A stretch of DNA of 64,000 nt from UBA6016 sp964568395 (GTDB lineage Bacteria; Campylobacterota; Campylobacteria; Campylobacterales; UBA6016): NCBI GenBank assembly GCA_964568395.1, contig CAZMPN010000006.1:30549-94548 (forward strand), written 5' to 3'. A program made the translations under genes and the position numbers. The stretch's first letter is position 1, and every line of letters starts with the position of its first letter. Under the pieces are notes generated by a model, which saw only the letters and a list, made by a program, of their open reading frames with translations, ran no database searches and was not told the DNA's origin. This document shows, in pieces, positions 42,837 through 52,168 of the stretch.

Positions 42837-44021
42837 CTACATCTCTTTAACGACCCAAGGAAGACCGTATTCGTTTAAGGCGGCCATAAACGGATCCGGA
42901 TCGAACTGTTCCATATTCCATACTCCGGCCCTTCTCCACTCGCCTTTGGCAACCATCATACCGCCTATAAACGCCGGTACGCCTGTCGTGTAGCTGACCG
43001 CCTGTGAGTTCACCTCGGCGTAGCACGCCTCGTGGTCACAGACGTTGTATATATATATCTTTCTGATTTTGCCGTCTTTGACGCCCTCAATGAAGCATCC
43101 TATATTCGTCTTACCCTTCGTGCGCCCGGCAAGGCTGGCAGGATCAGGTAGAAGCGTTTTTAGAAACTGGATAGGGATGATTTTTTGGCCGTTGTGCTCA
43201 ACCTCGTCTATCCTTAACATTCCTACGTTCTCAAGGCATTTCATATGCGTCAGGTAGCTTTGGCCGAACGTCATAAAAAATCTGATTCTCTTTAGCCCTT
43301 TGATGTTTTGAACGAGACTCTCCAGCTCTTCATGGTAAAGGAGATAGCTGTCTTTTGGTCCAACCTCCGGGTAGTCCCAAACCTGCATGATTTCCATCGG
43401 GGCAGTCTCTATCCATTTGCCGTCTTCCCAGTATCTGCCTTTTGAGCTTACCTCCCTTAGGTTTATCTCCGGATTGAAGTTCGTCGCAAAAGGATACCCG
43501 TGATCGCCTGCGTTGCAGTCTAATATGTCTATATAGTGGATCTCGTCAAAGTAGTGTTTTTGTGCGTATGCGCAAAATACGTTCGTAACGCCCGGATCAA
43601 ATCCGCTGCCAAGAAGCGCCGTCAGTCCGGCTTCCTTGAATTTGTCCATTTTTTCCCATTGGAGTTTATACTCGAACTTCGCCGTATCCGGATGCTCGTA
43701 GTTTGCGGTATCCACATAGTGGACGCCGGCCTTTAGGCACGCCTCCATAATCGTCAAATCCTGATACGGCAAAGCCACGTTTATTACGACTTCCGGCTTG
43801 TATTTCGCGATTAGAGCCGCTGTTTCGTCTATATTGTCGGCATCCACCCTGTCTATTTCAAGATCATAGCCCTTATTTCTTATTTGCGCCTGTATCTTCT
43901 CGCATTTATCTATCGAGCGACTGGCAAGACAAACGAAACTGAAAATATCGGGATTCATGGCGCACTTATGGGCTACCACGCCGCCTACGCCGCCAGCGCC
44001 TATTATCAAAACTCTAGACAT
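42837..44021 (-). CDS. Carboxynorspermidine dehydrogenase (saccharopine dehydrogenase-like)
   Basis: This 394-residue protein has a Rossmann start VLIIGAGGVGGVVAHKC and the saccharopine-dehydrogenase-type body with DTANYEHPD near residue 105 and LLGSGFDPGVTNVFCAY near 140. With nspC at 40849 it makes the (nor)spermidine backbone by joining aspartate semialdehyde to a diamine, as known for Vibrio and Campylobacter. I use the ATG at 44021 with TGGAGAG before it; the longer frame starts at an upstream TTG. Confidence 0.88.
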   Translation of the reverse strand: MSRVLIIGAGGVGGVVAHKCAMNPDIFSFVCLASRSIDKCEKIQAQIRNKGYDLEIDRVDADNIDETAALIAKYKPEVVINVALPYQDLTIMEACLKAGVHYVDTANYEHPDTAKFEYKLQWEKMDKFKEAGLTALLGSGFDPGVTNVFCAYAQKHYFDEIHYIDILDCNAGDHGYPFATNFNPEINLREVSSKGRYWEDGKWIETAPMEIMQVWDYPEVGPKDSYLLYHEELESLVQNIKGLKRIRFFMTFGQSYLTHMKCLENVGMLRIDEVEHNGQKIIPIQFLKTLLPDPASLAGRTKGKTNIGCFIEGVKDGKIRKIYIYNVCDHEACYAEVNSQAVSYTTGVPAFIGGMMVAKGEWRRAGVWNMEQFDPDPFMAALNEYGLPWVVKEM

Positions 44022-44074
44022 TAAACTCTCCAAAAAAATTTGCGTGATTTTACTGTAAATTAGTTACGAATTCG

Positions 44075-44722
44075 TTATGCCGGTTTGAAATTTGAACGGC
44101 TCCGGCAAAATTCGCTCAGAAAGCACTCGGTGTCGCATAGCGGATTTTTGGCTTTACAGATATATCGTCCAAAGAGAACCATCGCCTGATGAAGCGTGGC
44201 AAGCTCGGTTACGTAGGCCTTCGATAGATCCTCTTCCGTTTTTACGGCTGTTTTGGCGCTAGAGAGTCCAAGTCTGTGCGCGGTACGGAATACATGCGTA
44301 TCTACCGCCATATAGTTTTTTTGCAAAAACTCTATCATGAATACGTGCGCCGTTTTCTGCCCCACTCCGGCCAGACTTTTGAGCGCGTTTTCGTCGTGCG
44401 GTATCTTCCCTCCGAAATTCGAAACGACGCTTTGGGACATCGCGAGCAGATTTTTCGCTTTATTGTTAAAGTAGCTGCACGACTTTATAAGAGAGGCTAT
44501 CTCGTCCACGCTGGAAGCCGCCATCGCCTCGACCGTCGGAAGAACCCTGAATAGCTCTTTTGTGATGATATTCACCCTTTTGTCAGTACACTGTGCGGAG
44601 AGTATGATGGCAACCAAGAGCTCATAGTCGCTCGTAAACTCCAATTCCGTTTTTGCGCTCCCGTATCTAGCCAAAAATCTATTTTTTATTTCACTAATCT
44701 CTTTTTTTGAAGGCTTTTTCAT
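44075..44722 (-). CDS. nth: Endonuclease III
   Basis: This 215-residue base-excision repair glycosylase and AP lyase has the helix-hairpin-helix LAGVGQKTAHV near residue 117 with the catalytic Lys, the Asp in AVDTHVFRTAHRLG near 140, and the 4Fe-4S ligands C-x6-C-x2-C-x5-C near the C-terminus (CKAKNPLCDTECFLSEFC). All active-site residues are present. It acts on oxidised pyrimidines. Single-gene unit. Confidence 0.95.
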   Translation of the reverse strand: MKKPSKKEISEIKNRFLARYGSAKTELEFTSDYELLVAIILSAQCTDKRVNIITKELFRVLPTVEAMAASSVDEIASLIKSCSYFNNKAKNLLAMSQSVVSNFGGKIPHDENALKSLAGVGQKTAHVFMIEFLQKNYMAVDTHVFRTAHRLGLSSAKTAVKTEEDLSKAYVTELATLHQAMVLFGRYICKAKNPLCDTECFLSEFCRSRSNFKPA

Positions 44723-44806
44723 GATATTTTCGTGACCTTTTTTAAAAATATTTTGCGTATTCCAGAAAAAACATAAAAAACACTTTAAAAACGCATTTTT
44801 TTATGG

Positions 44807-44812
44807 TATAAT
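44807..44812 (+). promoter_or_regulatory. -10 box upstream of the 105-residue gene
   Basis: TATAAT in ATGGTATAATACAC, with a T-rich upstream stretch. The predicted leader is about 80 bases long before the ATG at 44901; it shows GCCGCAAAAGGCA-type partial symmetry but no clear riboswitch. Confidence 0.5.
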
Positions 44813-44900
44813 ACACACTTAATTTTTAACTTGTTTTAAGGTTCTTTAACATCAGTTTTGCCGCAAAAGGCAAAAAATAAATCTTCAGAGGTAAAAGGAG

Positions 44901-45218
44901 ATGACTAACAGCGGTATAAAAAATACACTAAAAAATATGCTTTTCCAGAGATACCAAAAGCTGCTTCTTTCATATGAAGAGGTACAAAAAGAGGTGCTCG
45001 ACAATCCTAGACTTGTAGTATCCAGCTCGGTAGTGCCGAATACCTGGCTTATAGACGACGTGGTATCATATCTATGCATACCGTATGAAATGAGCAGAAA
45101 CAAAAACACTACCCAAAAAGAGAAAAAACAACTCGTTATCAAAGAAGTCGACAAAGCGCTTCAAAAATATTGGAATAAGACTTACAACTCAAGCAACAGC
45201 TCGGTCGCCTGTCAATAA
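44901..45218 (+). CDS. Hypothetical protein (105 aa)
   Basis: This 105-residue, strongly basic helical protein has no recognised family. It contains FQRYQKLLLSYEEVQKE, NTWLIDDVVSYLCIPYEM and a Lys-rich segment, ending in a Ser/Asn tail. The hydrophobic-aromatic IPYEM motif and the C-terminal KALQKYWNK suggest a small helical protein that may bind nucleic acid. It has its own promoter and ribosome site and lies between nth and nap. No functional link is evident. Confidence 0.65.
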   Translation: MTNSGIKNTLKNMLFQRYQKLLLSYEEVQKEVLDNPRLVVSSSVVPNTWLIDDVVSYLCIPYEMSRNKNTTQKEKKQLVIKEVDKALQKYWNKTYNSSNSSVACQ

Positions 45219-45298
45219 GGCGGCCAAAACCCCCATAATAGCACTAATTCCGCATAAAAATAAAAAATCCATTAATTTTTCTTAATTTTTTCATTTTT

Positions 45299-45340
45299 TT
45301 GACATATGTCAATATTTTGACTTCCGATTTGGGTTAAACT
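45299..45340 (+). promoter_or_regulatory. Fnr-type promoter of the nap operon
   Basis: TTGACATATGTCAA (45299-45312) is a perfect palindrome, TTGAC-N4-GTCAA. A TAAACT -10 box follows at 45335-45340, beginning 29.5 bases from the centre, so transcription would start near 45347 with the site at -41.5. The same geometry occurs at nnrS and nrdD. An AAGGAG ribosome site lies at 45358-45363. Confidence 0.8.
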
Positions 45341-45370
45341 CCTTGCGTAATCCAAAAAAGGAGTATAAAA

Positions 45371-48154
45371 ATGGATGCCTCAAGAAGAGAGTTTCTGAAG
45401 AAGAGTGCAGCAACGGCGGCGATGAGCGCGGTCGGTATGGCCATAAGCGCCGAAGACGCAAACGCAGCCAAAGGCGCCGAGCAAGGCTGGAGGTGGGATA
45501 AGGCCGCCTGTAGATTTTGCGGCACCGGATGCGGCGTCATGGTCGCCACTAAAGACGACAAAATCATAGCCGTAAAAGGCGACCCTGCCGCTCCTGTAAA
45601 CAGGGGTCTAAACTGCATCAAGGGTTATTTCCTCGCAAAAATAATGTATGGCGCGGATAGGCTGACGGATCCGCTTCTGAGGGTAAACTCAAAAGGCGAG
45701 TTCGACAAAAGAGGCCAATTCAAGCCTGTCAGCTGGCAAAAAGCATTTGACGTAATGGCCGAGAAGTTCAAAGAGACTTACGCCAAAAACGGTCCTACAA
45801 GCGTCGGCGTATTCGGCTCAGGCCAATATACTATACAAGAAGGATACGCCGCCCTTAAACTAATGAAGGCGGGTTTCAGGACGAACAATCTGGATCCAAA
45901 CGCCAGGCACTGTATGGCCTCCGCGGTTGCGGGCTTCATGCAGACTTTCGGTATCGACGAGCCTGCGGGATGCTATGACGATATTGAGCTAACCGACACG
46001 GTAGTAACATGGGGCGCCAATATGTCCGAGATGCACCCTATTCTATGGTCAAGGGTTTCGGATAGAAAACTGACGAACAAAGACAGGGTAAAAGTAGTAA
46101 ACCTATCTACATACACCAACAGAACTTCGGATCTTGCGGATATAGAAATAATATTTAGACCGAACTCCGACCTTGCGATTTGGAACTATATCGCTCGCGA
46201 AATCGTATACAACAACCCAAATGCGATAGATTGGAAATTTGTCAACGACAACTGCATATTCACGACAAGCTGGGTAGATACGGGGTATGGCATGAGAAAC
46301 AATCCCAATCATCCTAAGTTCTCCGCGGCGGAAAAGGATACGGTAGCAAAAGAGGTATCAAAAGTCGTCAGCGAACTTGAAGGACCTGCGCTCGAGCCGT
46401 TCGGCTACAAAGCAGGCCAAAACATGCAGATGAAACACAACGGCAATGCGGGCGAAAACTGGGCTATCACGTTTGAAGAGTTCAAAAAAGGCCTTGCTCC
46501 GTATACGCTTGACTATGTAGCGAACGTGGCAAAAGGCAATCCGGACGAAGATATCAATGAATTCAAGAAAAAACTGCAAGCGCTCGCCGCGCTATATATA
46601 GAAAAAGATAGGAAAGTAGTATCTTTCTGGACTATGGGCATGAACCAGCACACCAGGGGAACCTGGGTAAACAGCCAATCATACATGGTTCATATGCTTC
46701 TAGGCAAACAAGCGAAACCTGGCAGCGGCGCATTCTCCCTAACGGGGCAGCCATCCGCATGCGGTACGGCAAGGGAAGTAGGTACGTTCTCGCATAGACT
46801 TCCCGCCGATATGGTCGTCATGAATCCTAAGCACAGGGAGCACTCCGAACATATCTGGAAAGTTCCTGCGGGCACGATAAACCCGGTAATGGGAAGCCAC
46901 TTCGTGCAGATCATGAGAGATATCGAAGACGGCAAAATCAAATGGGCATGGGTGCAAGTCAACAACCCTTGGCAAGATACGGCAAACGCAAACCACTGGA
47001 TTAAGGCCGCAAGAGAGATGGACAACTTCATCGTCTGCTCGGATGCATATCCGGGTATATCGGCGAAAGTCGCGGACCTTATCCTTCCGTCGGCTATGAT
47101 ATACGAAAAGTGGGGCGGATACGGTAACGCCGAGAGACGTACCCAACAGTGGAGGCAACAAGTAACTCCGGTGGGGCAAGCTATGGGCGACCTATGGCAG
47201 ATTACCGAATTTGCGAAAAGGTTTACGCTGGCAGAAACATGGAAAGAGTGGAAGCTTCCAAACGGCACGGTACTCCCAGACGTACTGGGCGAGGCTCAAA
47301 AGATGGGCTACAAACCGACGGATACGCTGTTTGACGTGCTATTTGCCAACAAGGAAGCCAGAAGCTTCAAATGGCCGGATCCAATCGGCAAAGGCTATGG
47401 AAACACGGAGGCCGAGGGCGACAAGAGGAACGTAATCGGCTCCGACGGCAAACCGTTCAAAGGATACGGCTTCTTTATCCAAAAATATATTTGGGAAGAC
47501 TACAGAAAATTCGGCCTCGGACACGGACACGACCTTGCCGACTTTGATACGTACCATAGAGTCAGAGGTCTTAAATGGCCCGTCGTCGACGGCAAAGAGA
47601 CCCAATGGAGATTTAACGCCAAATATGACCCGTATGCCAAAAAAACCGGCAGGGAGTTTGCGTTCTACGGCGAATTCGGCAAGGTAATCCCTAGCGGTAC
47701 GCTGGCGGGTCCTACCGCCGGAACAAAAGTGGAGCTCAAGAACAAAGCGAAAATATTCGTGCATCCGTATATGGATCCGCCTGAAACCCCGTCAAAAGAG
47801 TATCCTCTATGGCTATGCACCGGAAGGGTTCTCGAGCATTGGCATTCGGGCACGATGACCATGAGGGTTCCGGAGCTTTACCGCGCGGTGCCTGAAGCGC
47901 TATGCTATATGCACCCGGAAACGGCAAAAGAAAAAGGCGTCAAAGACGGAGAGCTCGTATGGGTGGAATCCAGAAGAGGCAAAGTCAAAGCGAGGGTCGA
48001 CACGAGAGGTAGGAATAGACCTCCTAGAAATCTCGTATACGTACCTTGGTTCGACGAAAAAGTATATATAAACAAAGTATGTCTTGATGCGACTTGCCCG
48101 ATATCAAAACAAACGGACTTCAAAAAATGCGCCGTCAAGGTCTATAAAGCGTAA
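45371..48154 (+). CDS. napA: Periplasmic nitrate reductase catalytic subunit
   Basis: This 927-residue molybdopterin enzyme reduces nitrate to nitrite in the periplasm. The Tat signal is SRREFLKKSAATAAM. The 4Fe-4S ligands are C-x2-C-x3-C (CRFCGTGCG near residue 48) and a further Cys in LNCIKG near 80, and the Mo-ligand Cys is in NARHCMASAV near 178. The C-terminal domain with VLEHWHSGTMT binds the cofactor. It receives electrons from NapB. It is the first gene of the nap operon, under an Fnr-type site. Confidence 0.97.
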   Translation: MDASRREFLKKSAATAAMSAVGMAISAEDANAAKGAEQGWRWDKAACRFCGTGCGVMVATKDDKIIAVKGDPAAPVNRGLNCIKGYFLAKIMYGADRLTDPLLRVNSKGEFDKRGQFKPVSWQKAFDVMAEKFKETYAKNGPTSVGVFGSGQYTIQEGYAALKLMKAGFRTNNLDPNARHCMASAVAGFMQTFGIDEPAGCYDDIELTDTVVTWGANMSEMHPILWSRVSDRKLTNKDRVKVVNLSTYTNRTSDLADIEIIFRPNSDLAIWNYIAREIVYNNPNAIDWKFVNDNCIFTTSWVDTGYGMRNNPNHPKFSAAEKDTVAKEVSKVVSELEGPALEPFGYKAGQNMQMKHNGNAGENWAITFEEFKKGLAPYTLDYVANVAKGNPDEDINEFKKKLQALAALYIEKDRKVVSFWTMGMNQHTRGTWVNSQSYMVHMLLGKQAKPGSGAFSLTGQPSACGTAREVGTFSHRLPADMVVMNPKHREHSEHIWKVPAGTINPVMGSHFVQIMRDIEDGKIKWAWVQVNNPWQDTANANHWIKAAREMDNFIVCSDAYPGISAKVADLILPSAMIYEKWGGYGNAERRTQQWRQQVTPVGQAMGDLWQITEFAKRFTLAETWKEWKLPNGTVLPDVLGEAQKMGYKPTDTLFDVLFANKEARSFKWPDPIGKGYGNTEAEGDKRNVIGSDGKPFKGYGFFIQKYIWEDYRKFGLGHGHDLADFDTYHRVRGLKWPVVDGKETQWRFNAKYDPYAKKTGREFAFYGEFGKVIPSGTLAGPTAGTKVELKNKAKIFVHPYMDPPETPSKEYPLWLCTGRVLEHWHSGTMTMRVPELYRAVPEALCYMHPETAKEKGVKDGELVWVESRRGKVKARVDTRGRNRPPRNLVYVPWFDEKVYINKVCLDATCPISKQTDFKKCAVKVYKA

Positions 48155-48165
48155 AGAGCAATATC

Positions 48166-48984
48166 ATGAGTAACGAAAAAGAGAGCAAGCCACCCCTAAG
48201 CGAAAGGCGCAAGTTCATCATTCAAACCCTGCAAGGGGTTGGGCTTGCCGCGCTAGGAGCGGTAACTTGGAGCGCATACGCCACGCACGCGAAAGCGTCG
48301 CCTCTGGCGCTTAGGCCTCCCGGAGCGATAAACGAGAAGGATTTTCTGGCCAAATGTATCAGATGCGGGCTATGTGTGGAAGCTTGTCCGTTTGATACGC
48401 TGAAGCTAGCGAAAGCCGGGGAGAACGTCGCGATAGGAACGCCTTATTTTGTCCCAAGAAAAACGCCGTGCTATATGTGCAAGGATATTCCGTGCGTGCC
48501 GCCTTGTCCGACGGGGGCTCTTGATAGCTCTCTTGTCAGCAGGGTGGTCGAAAACGGGAAAAAACTTGATATCAATATGTCAAAAATGGGCGTAGCCGTA
48601 ATAGACTCCGACCAGTGTATAGCTTTCTGGGGAATACAGTGCGACGCATGCTATAGGTCTTGCCCGCTGCTAGGAAGCGCGATTTTTATCGAACACTCCA
48701 GAAACGACAGAACAGGCAAGCACGCCTACTTGGTGCCAAGGGTTGCCGGTGATATTTGCACGGGGTGTGGACTGTGCGAAAAAGCCTGCGTAACCGAAAA
48801 GGCATCAATACGAGTGCTTCCTATCTCTATCGCAAAAGGAAAAGCCGGTAAGAACTACATAAAAGGCTGGGACGAGGCAGACGAGGCAAGGCTCGGCGAG
48901 AAAGACGCCGCAAAAGAAAACGCAACCAAGACACCGCAAAGTTCGCAAAAAGCCGTCGACTATCTAAATAGCGGAGGCCTGTGA
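48166..48984 (+). CDS. napG: Ferredoxin-type protein NapG
   Basis: This 272-residue Tat-exported protein (SERRKFIIQTLQGVG) has four 4Fe-4S clusters: CIRCGLCVEACP near residue 58, CYMCKDIPCVPPCP near 103, CDACYRSCP near 158 and CTGCGLCEKAC near 198. With membrane NapH it forms the quinol-oxidising path to NapB, which replaces NapC in this phylum. The last 60 residues are A/K/E-rich. It overlaps napH by four bases. Confidence 0.96.
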   Translation: MSNEKESKPPLSERRKFIIQTLQGVGLAALGAVTWSAYATHAKASPLALRPPGAINEKDFLAKCIRCGLCVEACPFDTLKLAKAGENVAIGTPYFVPRKTPCYMCKDIPCVPPCPTGALDSSLVSRVVENGKKLDINMSKMGVAVIDSDQCIAFWGIQCDACYRSCPLLGSAIFIEHSRNDRTGKHAYLVPRVAGDICTGCGLCEKACVTEKASIRVLPISIAKGKAGKNYIKGWDEADEARLGEKDAAKENATKTPQSSQKAVDYLNSGGL

Positions 48985-49799
48985 TGAGGCTTTTAAAGTA
49001 TAGATTTCTAATCGCTAGAAGGGTTGTGCAACTGACGCTTATAGGCTTGTATGCGGCGGCTAATTGGTGGGGTATAAAAGTCTTGGAGGGGAACCTCGGA
49101 AGCTCTAAATTCTTGCAAACGGTTCCGTTGTCGGATCCTTATGCGGTCCTGCAAATGAGCGCCGCCGGCGCCATAGTGGGAGTAAACGCCCTAATCGGAG
49201 CCGCAATAATAGCCTTGTTTTACGCCGTAATCGGCGGCAGAGCATTTTGCTCATGGGTATGTCCGGTAAATATCGTAACCGACTCGGCAAACTGGCTAAG
49301 GCGCATTCTAAGGTTTGACGAGGCGGAGAGAAAAGTATGGATAAGCCGCAATATCAGATATTGGATTTTGGGGCTCAGTATTCCGCTATCGCTTGGTCTA
49401 GGGGTTGCCGCATTCGAACTCATAAGCCCGATAGGCATCCTAAGCAGAGGGCTTATTTTCGGTATAGGATTTGGATTTGCGGTAATCGCGGGAGTATTTT
49501 TGTTTGACCTGTTTGCGTTGAAAAACGGCTTTTGCGGCCATATCTGCCCGCTAGGGGGATTTTACTCGCTAATCGGCAGATTTAACATATTCAGGGTCAA
49601 ACATGATCAACAAAAATGCACGCTATGTATGAAATGCGTCAATATATGCCCGGAGAGGCAAGTGCTTTTTATGATAGGCAAAAAAACGGCCTTCGTAACA
49701 AACGGGGAGTGCACAAACTGCGGCAGATGCGTCGAAGTTTGCGATGACGACGCCCTTGATTTTAGACTCAGAGCCTTCACAACAAGAGATAAGGAGTAA
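48981..49799 (+). CDS. napH: Quinol dehydrogenase membrane subunit NapH
   Basis: This 272-residue protein has four membrane helices (about 10-28, 52-76, 118-138, 150-175), two C-x3-CP loops (CSWVCPVN near 91, CGHICPLGG near 187) and two C-terminal 4Fe-4S motifs (CTLCMKCVNICP near 213, CTNCGRCVEVC near 245). It takes electrons from menaquinol and passes them to NapG. Gene order and length match other Campylobacterota. Confidence 0.96.
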   Translation: MMRLLKYRFLIARRVVQLTLIGLYAAANWWGIKVLEGNLGSSKFLQTVPLSDPYAVLQMSAAGAIVGVNALIGAAIIALFYAVIGGRAFCSWVCPVNIVTDSANWLRRILRFDEAERKVWISRNIRYWILGLSIPLSLGLGVAAFELISPIGILSRGLIFGIGFGFAVIAGVFLFDLFALKNGFCGHICPLGGFYSLIGRFNIFRVKHDQQKCTLCMKCVNICPERQVLFMIGKKTAFVTNGECTNCGRCVEVCDDDALDFRLRAFTTRDKE

Positions 49800-49802
49800 G
49801 CT

Positions 49803-50396
49803 ATGAAGAAGAGTGTTGCAATTTCTACGACAATATTTGCACTCGGTCTCGCCGCCGTACTAATGGGAGCCAAAGCCGACGCTACGATCAGCGACGACAA
49901 GCTCGGTCTTTCAAAAGTCAGCGTAGAGGCGGATACGGGACTAAAGACCGAGGCTTTTTCGTATCAGGGCAAAAATCCCGGCGAGAACAACAAAAGGATA
50001 CCTAGGGCGTACGACAACGCTCCGCCTATGATACCGCACGACATTTCGGCGTTTGGCGAAATAACGAAAGACAGCAACGCATGCACCGGCTGTCATATGC
50101 CGGAAGCCGCGAAGGCCGTCGGCGCCATCCCTGTGCCGAAAACGCACCTTACAAACCTAAGAAAAGGCAAAGGCGAAGACCTAAAAGGCGAACTATGGGG
50201 TGGAAGATACAACTGTACCCAGTGCCATGCGCCTCAAGCGGTATTGGATCCTGCCGTAATGAACAAGTTCAAGGGCGCGTTTAGGGCCAAAACAGGCGGC
50301 GAATACAAAAGCAACCTTTCCGACACTATCAGGGAAGGCGTCGTAATAGACAACAAAGGTCAACAAGACCTAACACAAGAAGGTATATCATATTGA
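49803..50396 (+). CDS. napB: Dihaem cytochrome c NapB
   Basis: This 197-residue periplasmic electron carrier to NapA has a signal peptide (1-21) and two CxxCH haem sites, CTGCH near residue 95 and CTQCH near 139, with further His ligands in PPMIPHDIS. It starts three bases after the napH stop and ends one base before napF. Confidence 0.95.
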   Translation: MKKSVAISTTIFALGLAAVLMGAKADATISDDKLGLSKVSVEADTGLKTEAFSYQGKNPGENNKRIPRAYDNAPPMIPHDISAFGEITKDSNACTGCHMPEAAKAVGAIPVPKTHLTNLRKGKGEDLKGELWGGRYNCTQCHAPQAVLDPAVMNKFKGAFRAKTGGEYKSNLSDTIREGVVIDNKGQQDLTQEGISY

Positions 50397-50397
50397 C

Positions 50398-50892
50398 ATG
50401 ACAAGCAGAAGGGATTTTTTCGGCTCCATTGCCGGACTTGGCAAGCAAAAAAAGAGAGGGGAGCGTTTCTTTCCTTACGCTCCCTTCTTTGACGAGTCGC
50501 AAGTCGGCAAATGCGAGCTTTGCGAAAACCCTACCTGTATCGCATCCTGTCCGGAAGAAATAATCAAAAAAAGCGAAAAAGAGCCGCCGATACTTGATTT
50601 TTCGAAAAGAGGCTGCACGTTTTGCGAAGAGTGCGCAACTTCGTGTCTACAAACTGTTTTTAATACGTCAAACAGCAAGCGGATAGACGCTATGCTCGAA
50701 ATAAGCCCAAGCGAATGCCTGGCATGGCACAACACTATCTGCAAAAGCTGTTTTGATCCTTGTCTTGATAGGGCAATAGATTTTTCCGGGCTTTTCTATC
50801 CTTCCATAAACCCTGAAAAATGTACGGCCTGCGGTTTTTGCGTCGGAGTGTGTCCGGCGAACGCCATAACGGTCAAAAGGAGTCCAGCATGA
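50398..50892 (+). CDS. napF: Ferredoxin-type protein NapF
   Basis: This 164-residue cytoplasmic or peripheral protein contains four 4Fe-4S-type motifs: CELCENPTCIASCP near residue 39, CTFCEECATSCL near 74, CKSCFDPC near 117 and CTACGFCVGVCP near 142. NapF is thought to help NapA maturation. The beginning TSRRDFFGS looks like a Tat motif without a hydrophobic stretch. It overlaps napL. Confidence 0.93.
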   Translation: MTSRRDFFGSIAGLGKQKKRGERFFPYAPFFDESQVGKCELCENPTCIASCPEEIIKKSEKEPPILDFSKRGCTFCEECATSCLQTVFNTSNSKRIDAMLEISPSECLAWHNTICKSCFDPCLDRAIDFSGLFYPSINPEKCTACGFCVGVCPANAITVKRSPA

Positions 50893-51827
50893 GATATACG
50901 GCCGCTTTGCTAATTTTTGTATCCACTTTGATCCTTGCTTCGGAGATCAAACCCCAAAAGACGGTCCGTATCGATTCGGCCGCCACGGATATGGTCTTAA
51001 GCGGCGCAAACCTATATCTATCTACGGCAAAAGGCGACGTGCTCGAGATAGCGCAAGGCAACAAACCTAAAAAAATATGTTCGCTACCGCACATAATCAC
51101 CCCGTCCGGCGAAAAAAAGGCGCAAAAAGCGCTTACCGTCGACGCTCTCGCCCAGTTAAAAATAGTTGCGACGGCCGGCGAGGACGGCGCTCTTTATATA
51201 TGCAAAAACTCCCAGGCAAACAAGAGCGCCTTCCATACGGACTCGGTAATAAAAAAGGTTCTATTCCTATCCGATACGAAGGTATTAATCGGGCTTGTCA
51301 GCAGCCAACTGGTTTTATTCGACATTGCGGCGAACAAGGCGGCCTACTCCCTTCAGGTAGGCTCCTCCCCTCTTAGCGACATGGCGGCATCCGAAGACAA
51401 AAAAACAGTCGCCATCGTCGGGGAGGCCGGTAATGTATACCTATTTGACGCCGTAAGCGGCAAGATAAAAAAAGTATACAAAAACGTCAATCTGGACAAC
51501 ATCTATAAAGTGGACTACAAAAAAGGCGTATTGCTGACCGCCGGACAAGACAGAAGAGCCACCCTCATGACCGATTACGGCGCCGTAAAAACTAGATTCG
51601 ACGGGGAGTTTTTGATATACGCCGCAGGACTTAGCCCATCCGCCTCAAGAGCCGCGATAGCGGCTACGGAGCGTAACGACATAGCGGTATACGATACGAA
51701 TACGAAATCCCTGCTTGCCGTAGCGAAGGGGCATAACGCGACGCTAAACAGAATAGTTTTTTTGAACGAAACCTCTTTTGCCAGCTGTGCCGACGAAGAG
51801 AAAATCTTAATTTGGGGGATAAAATGA
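50889..51827 (+). CDS. napL: NapL periplasmic beta-propeller protein
   Basis: This 312-residue protein has a signal peptide (1-20) and WD-like repeats over the rest (for example DMAASEDKKTVAIVGEAG and GHNATLNRIVFL). NapL proteins occur in nap operons of this phylum, and loss in Wolinella and Campylobacter lowers Nap activity modestly. I use the ATG at 50889, overlapping the napF stop (ATGA). The end overlaps napD in the same way. Confidence 0.88.
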   Translation: MRYTAALLIFVSTLILASEIKPQKTVRIDSAATDMVLSGANLYLSTAKGDVLEIAQGNKPKKICSLPHIITPSGEKKAQKALTVDALAQLKIVATAGEDGALYICKNSQANKSAFHTDSVIKKVLFLSDTKVLIGLVSSQLVLFDIAANKAAYSLQVGSSPLSDMAASEDKKTVAIVGEAGNVYLFDAVSGKIKKVYKNVNLDNIYKVDYKKGVLLTAGQDRRATLMTDYGAVKTRFDGEFLIYAAGLSPSASRAAIAATERNDIAVYDTNTKSLLAVAKGHNATLNRIVFLNETSFASCADEEKILIWGIK

Positions 51828-52168
51828 ATATTTCAAGCGTAGTAGTCAAATGCGCGCCTAATTTTCTAAAAGAGGTCGTAGCGTCGCTTGAAAATAGCGG
51901 CGTATGCGAAGTATATAACTATGACGAATTGGGGCGTATAGTAGTGATAATAGAAGGCGAGACGACGGAAGACGAGAGCGAAAAACTAAAAACAATATCC
52001 GTATTGCCCCACGTTCTTAGCGCGGAGATGGTCTATGCCTACAGCGAGAAAGAGTTTGGAGCCGAAAGCGGAAAATTCGAAAAAGTATCGGATAGCCTAA
52101 TAGAGATGCTAAATTCGGATATGCCGGCCGAAGAGATCGTATACAAAGGCCATATAAAGGATAAATAA
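51824..52168 (+). CDS. napD: NapA signal-peptide chaperone NapD
   Basis: This 114-residue cytoplasmic protein binds the NapA Tat signal and prevents premature export. It has the NapD ferredoxin-like fold pattern, with ISSVVVKCAPNFLKEVVASL at the start, GRIVVIIEGET near residue 45 and LSAEMVYAY near 68. GGGGGA precedes the ATG at 51824. Its TAA overlaps the ATG of the PAS gene. Confidence 0.88.
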   Translation: MNISSVVVKCAPNFLKEVVASLENSGVCEVYNYDELGRIVVIIEGETTEDESEKLKTISVLPHVLSAEMVYAYSEKEFGAESGKFEKVSDSLIEMLNSDMPAEEIVYKGHIKDK

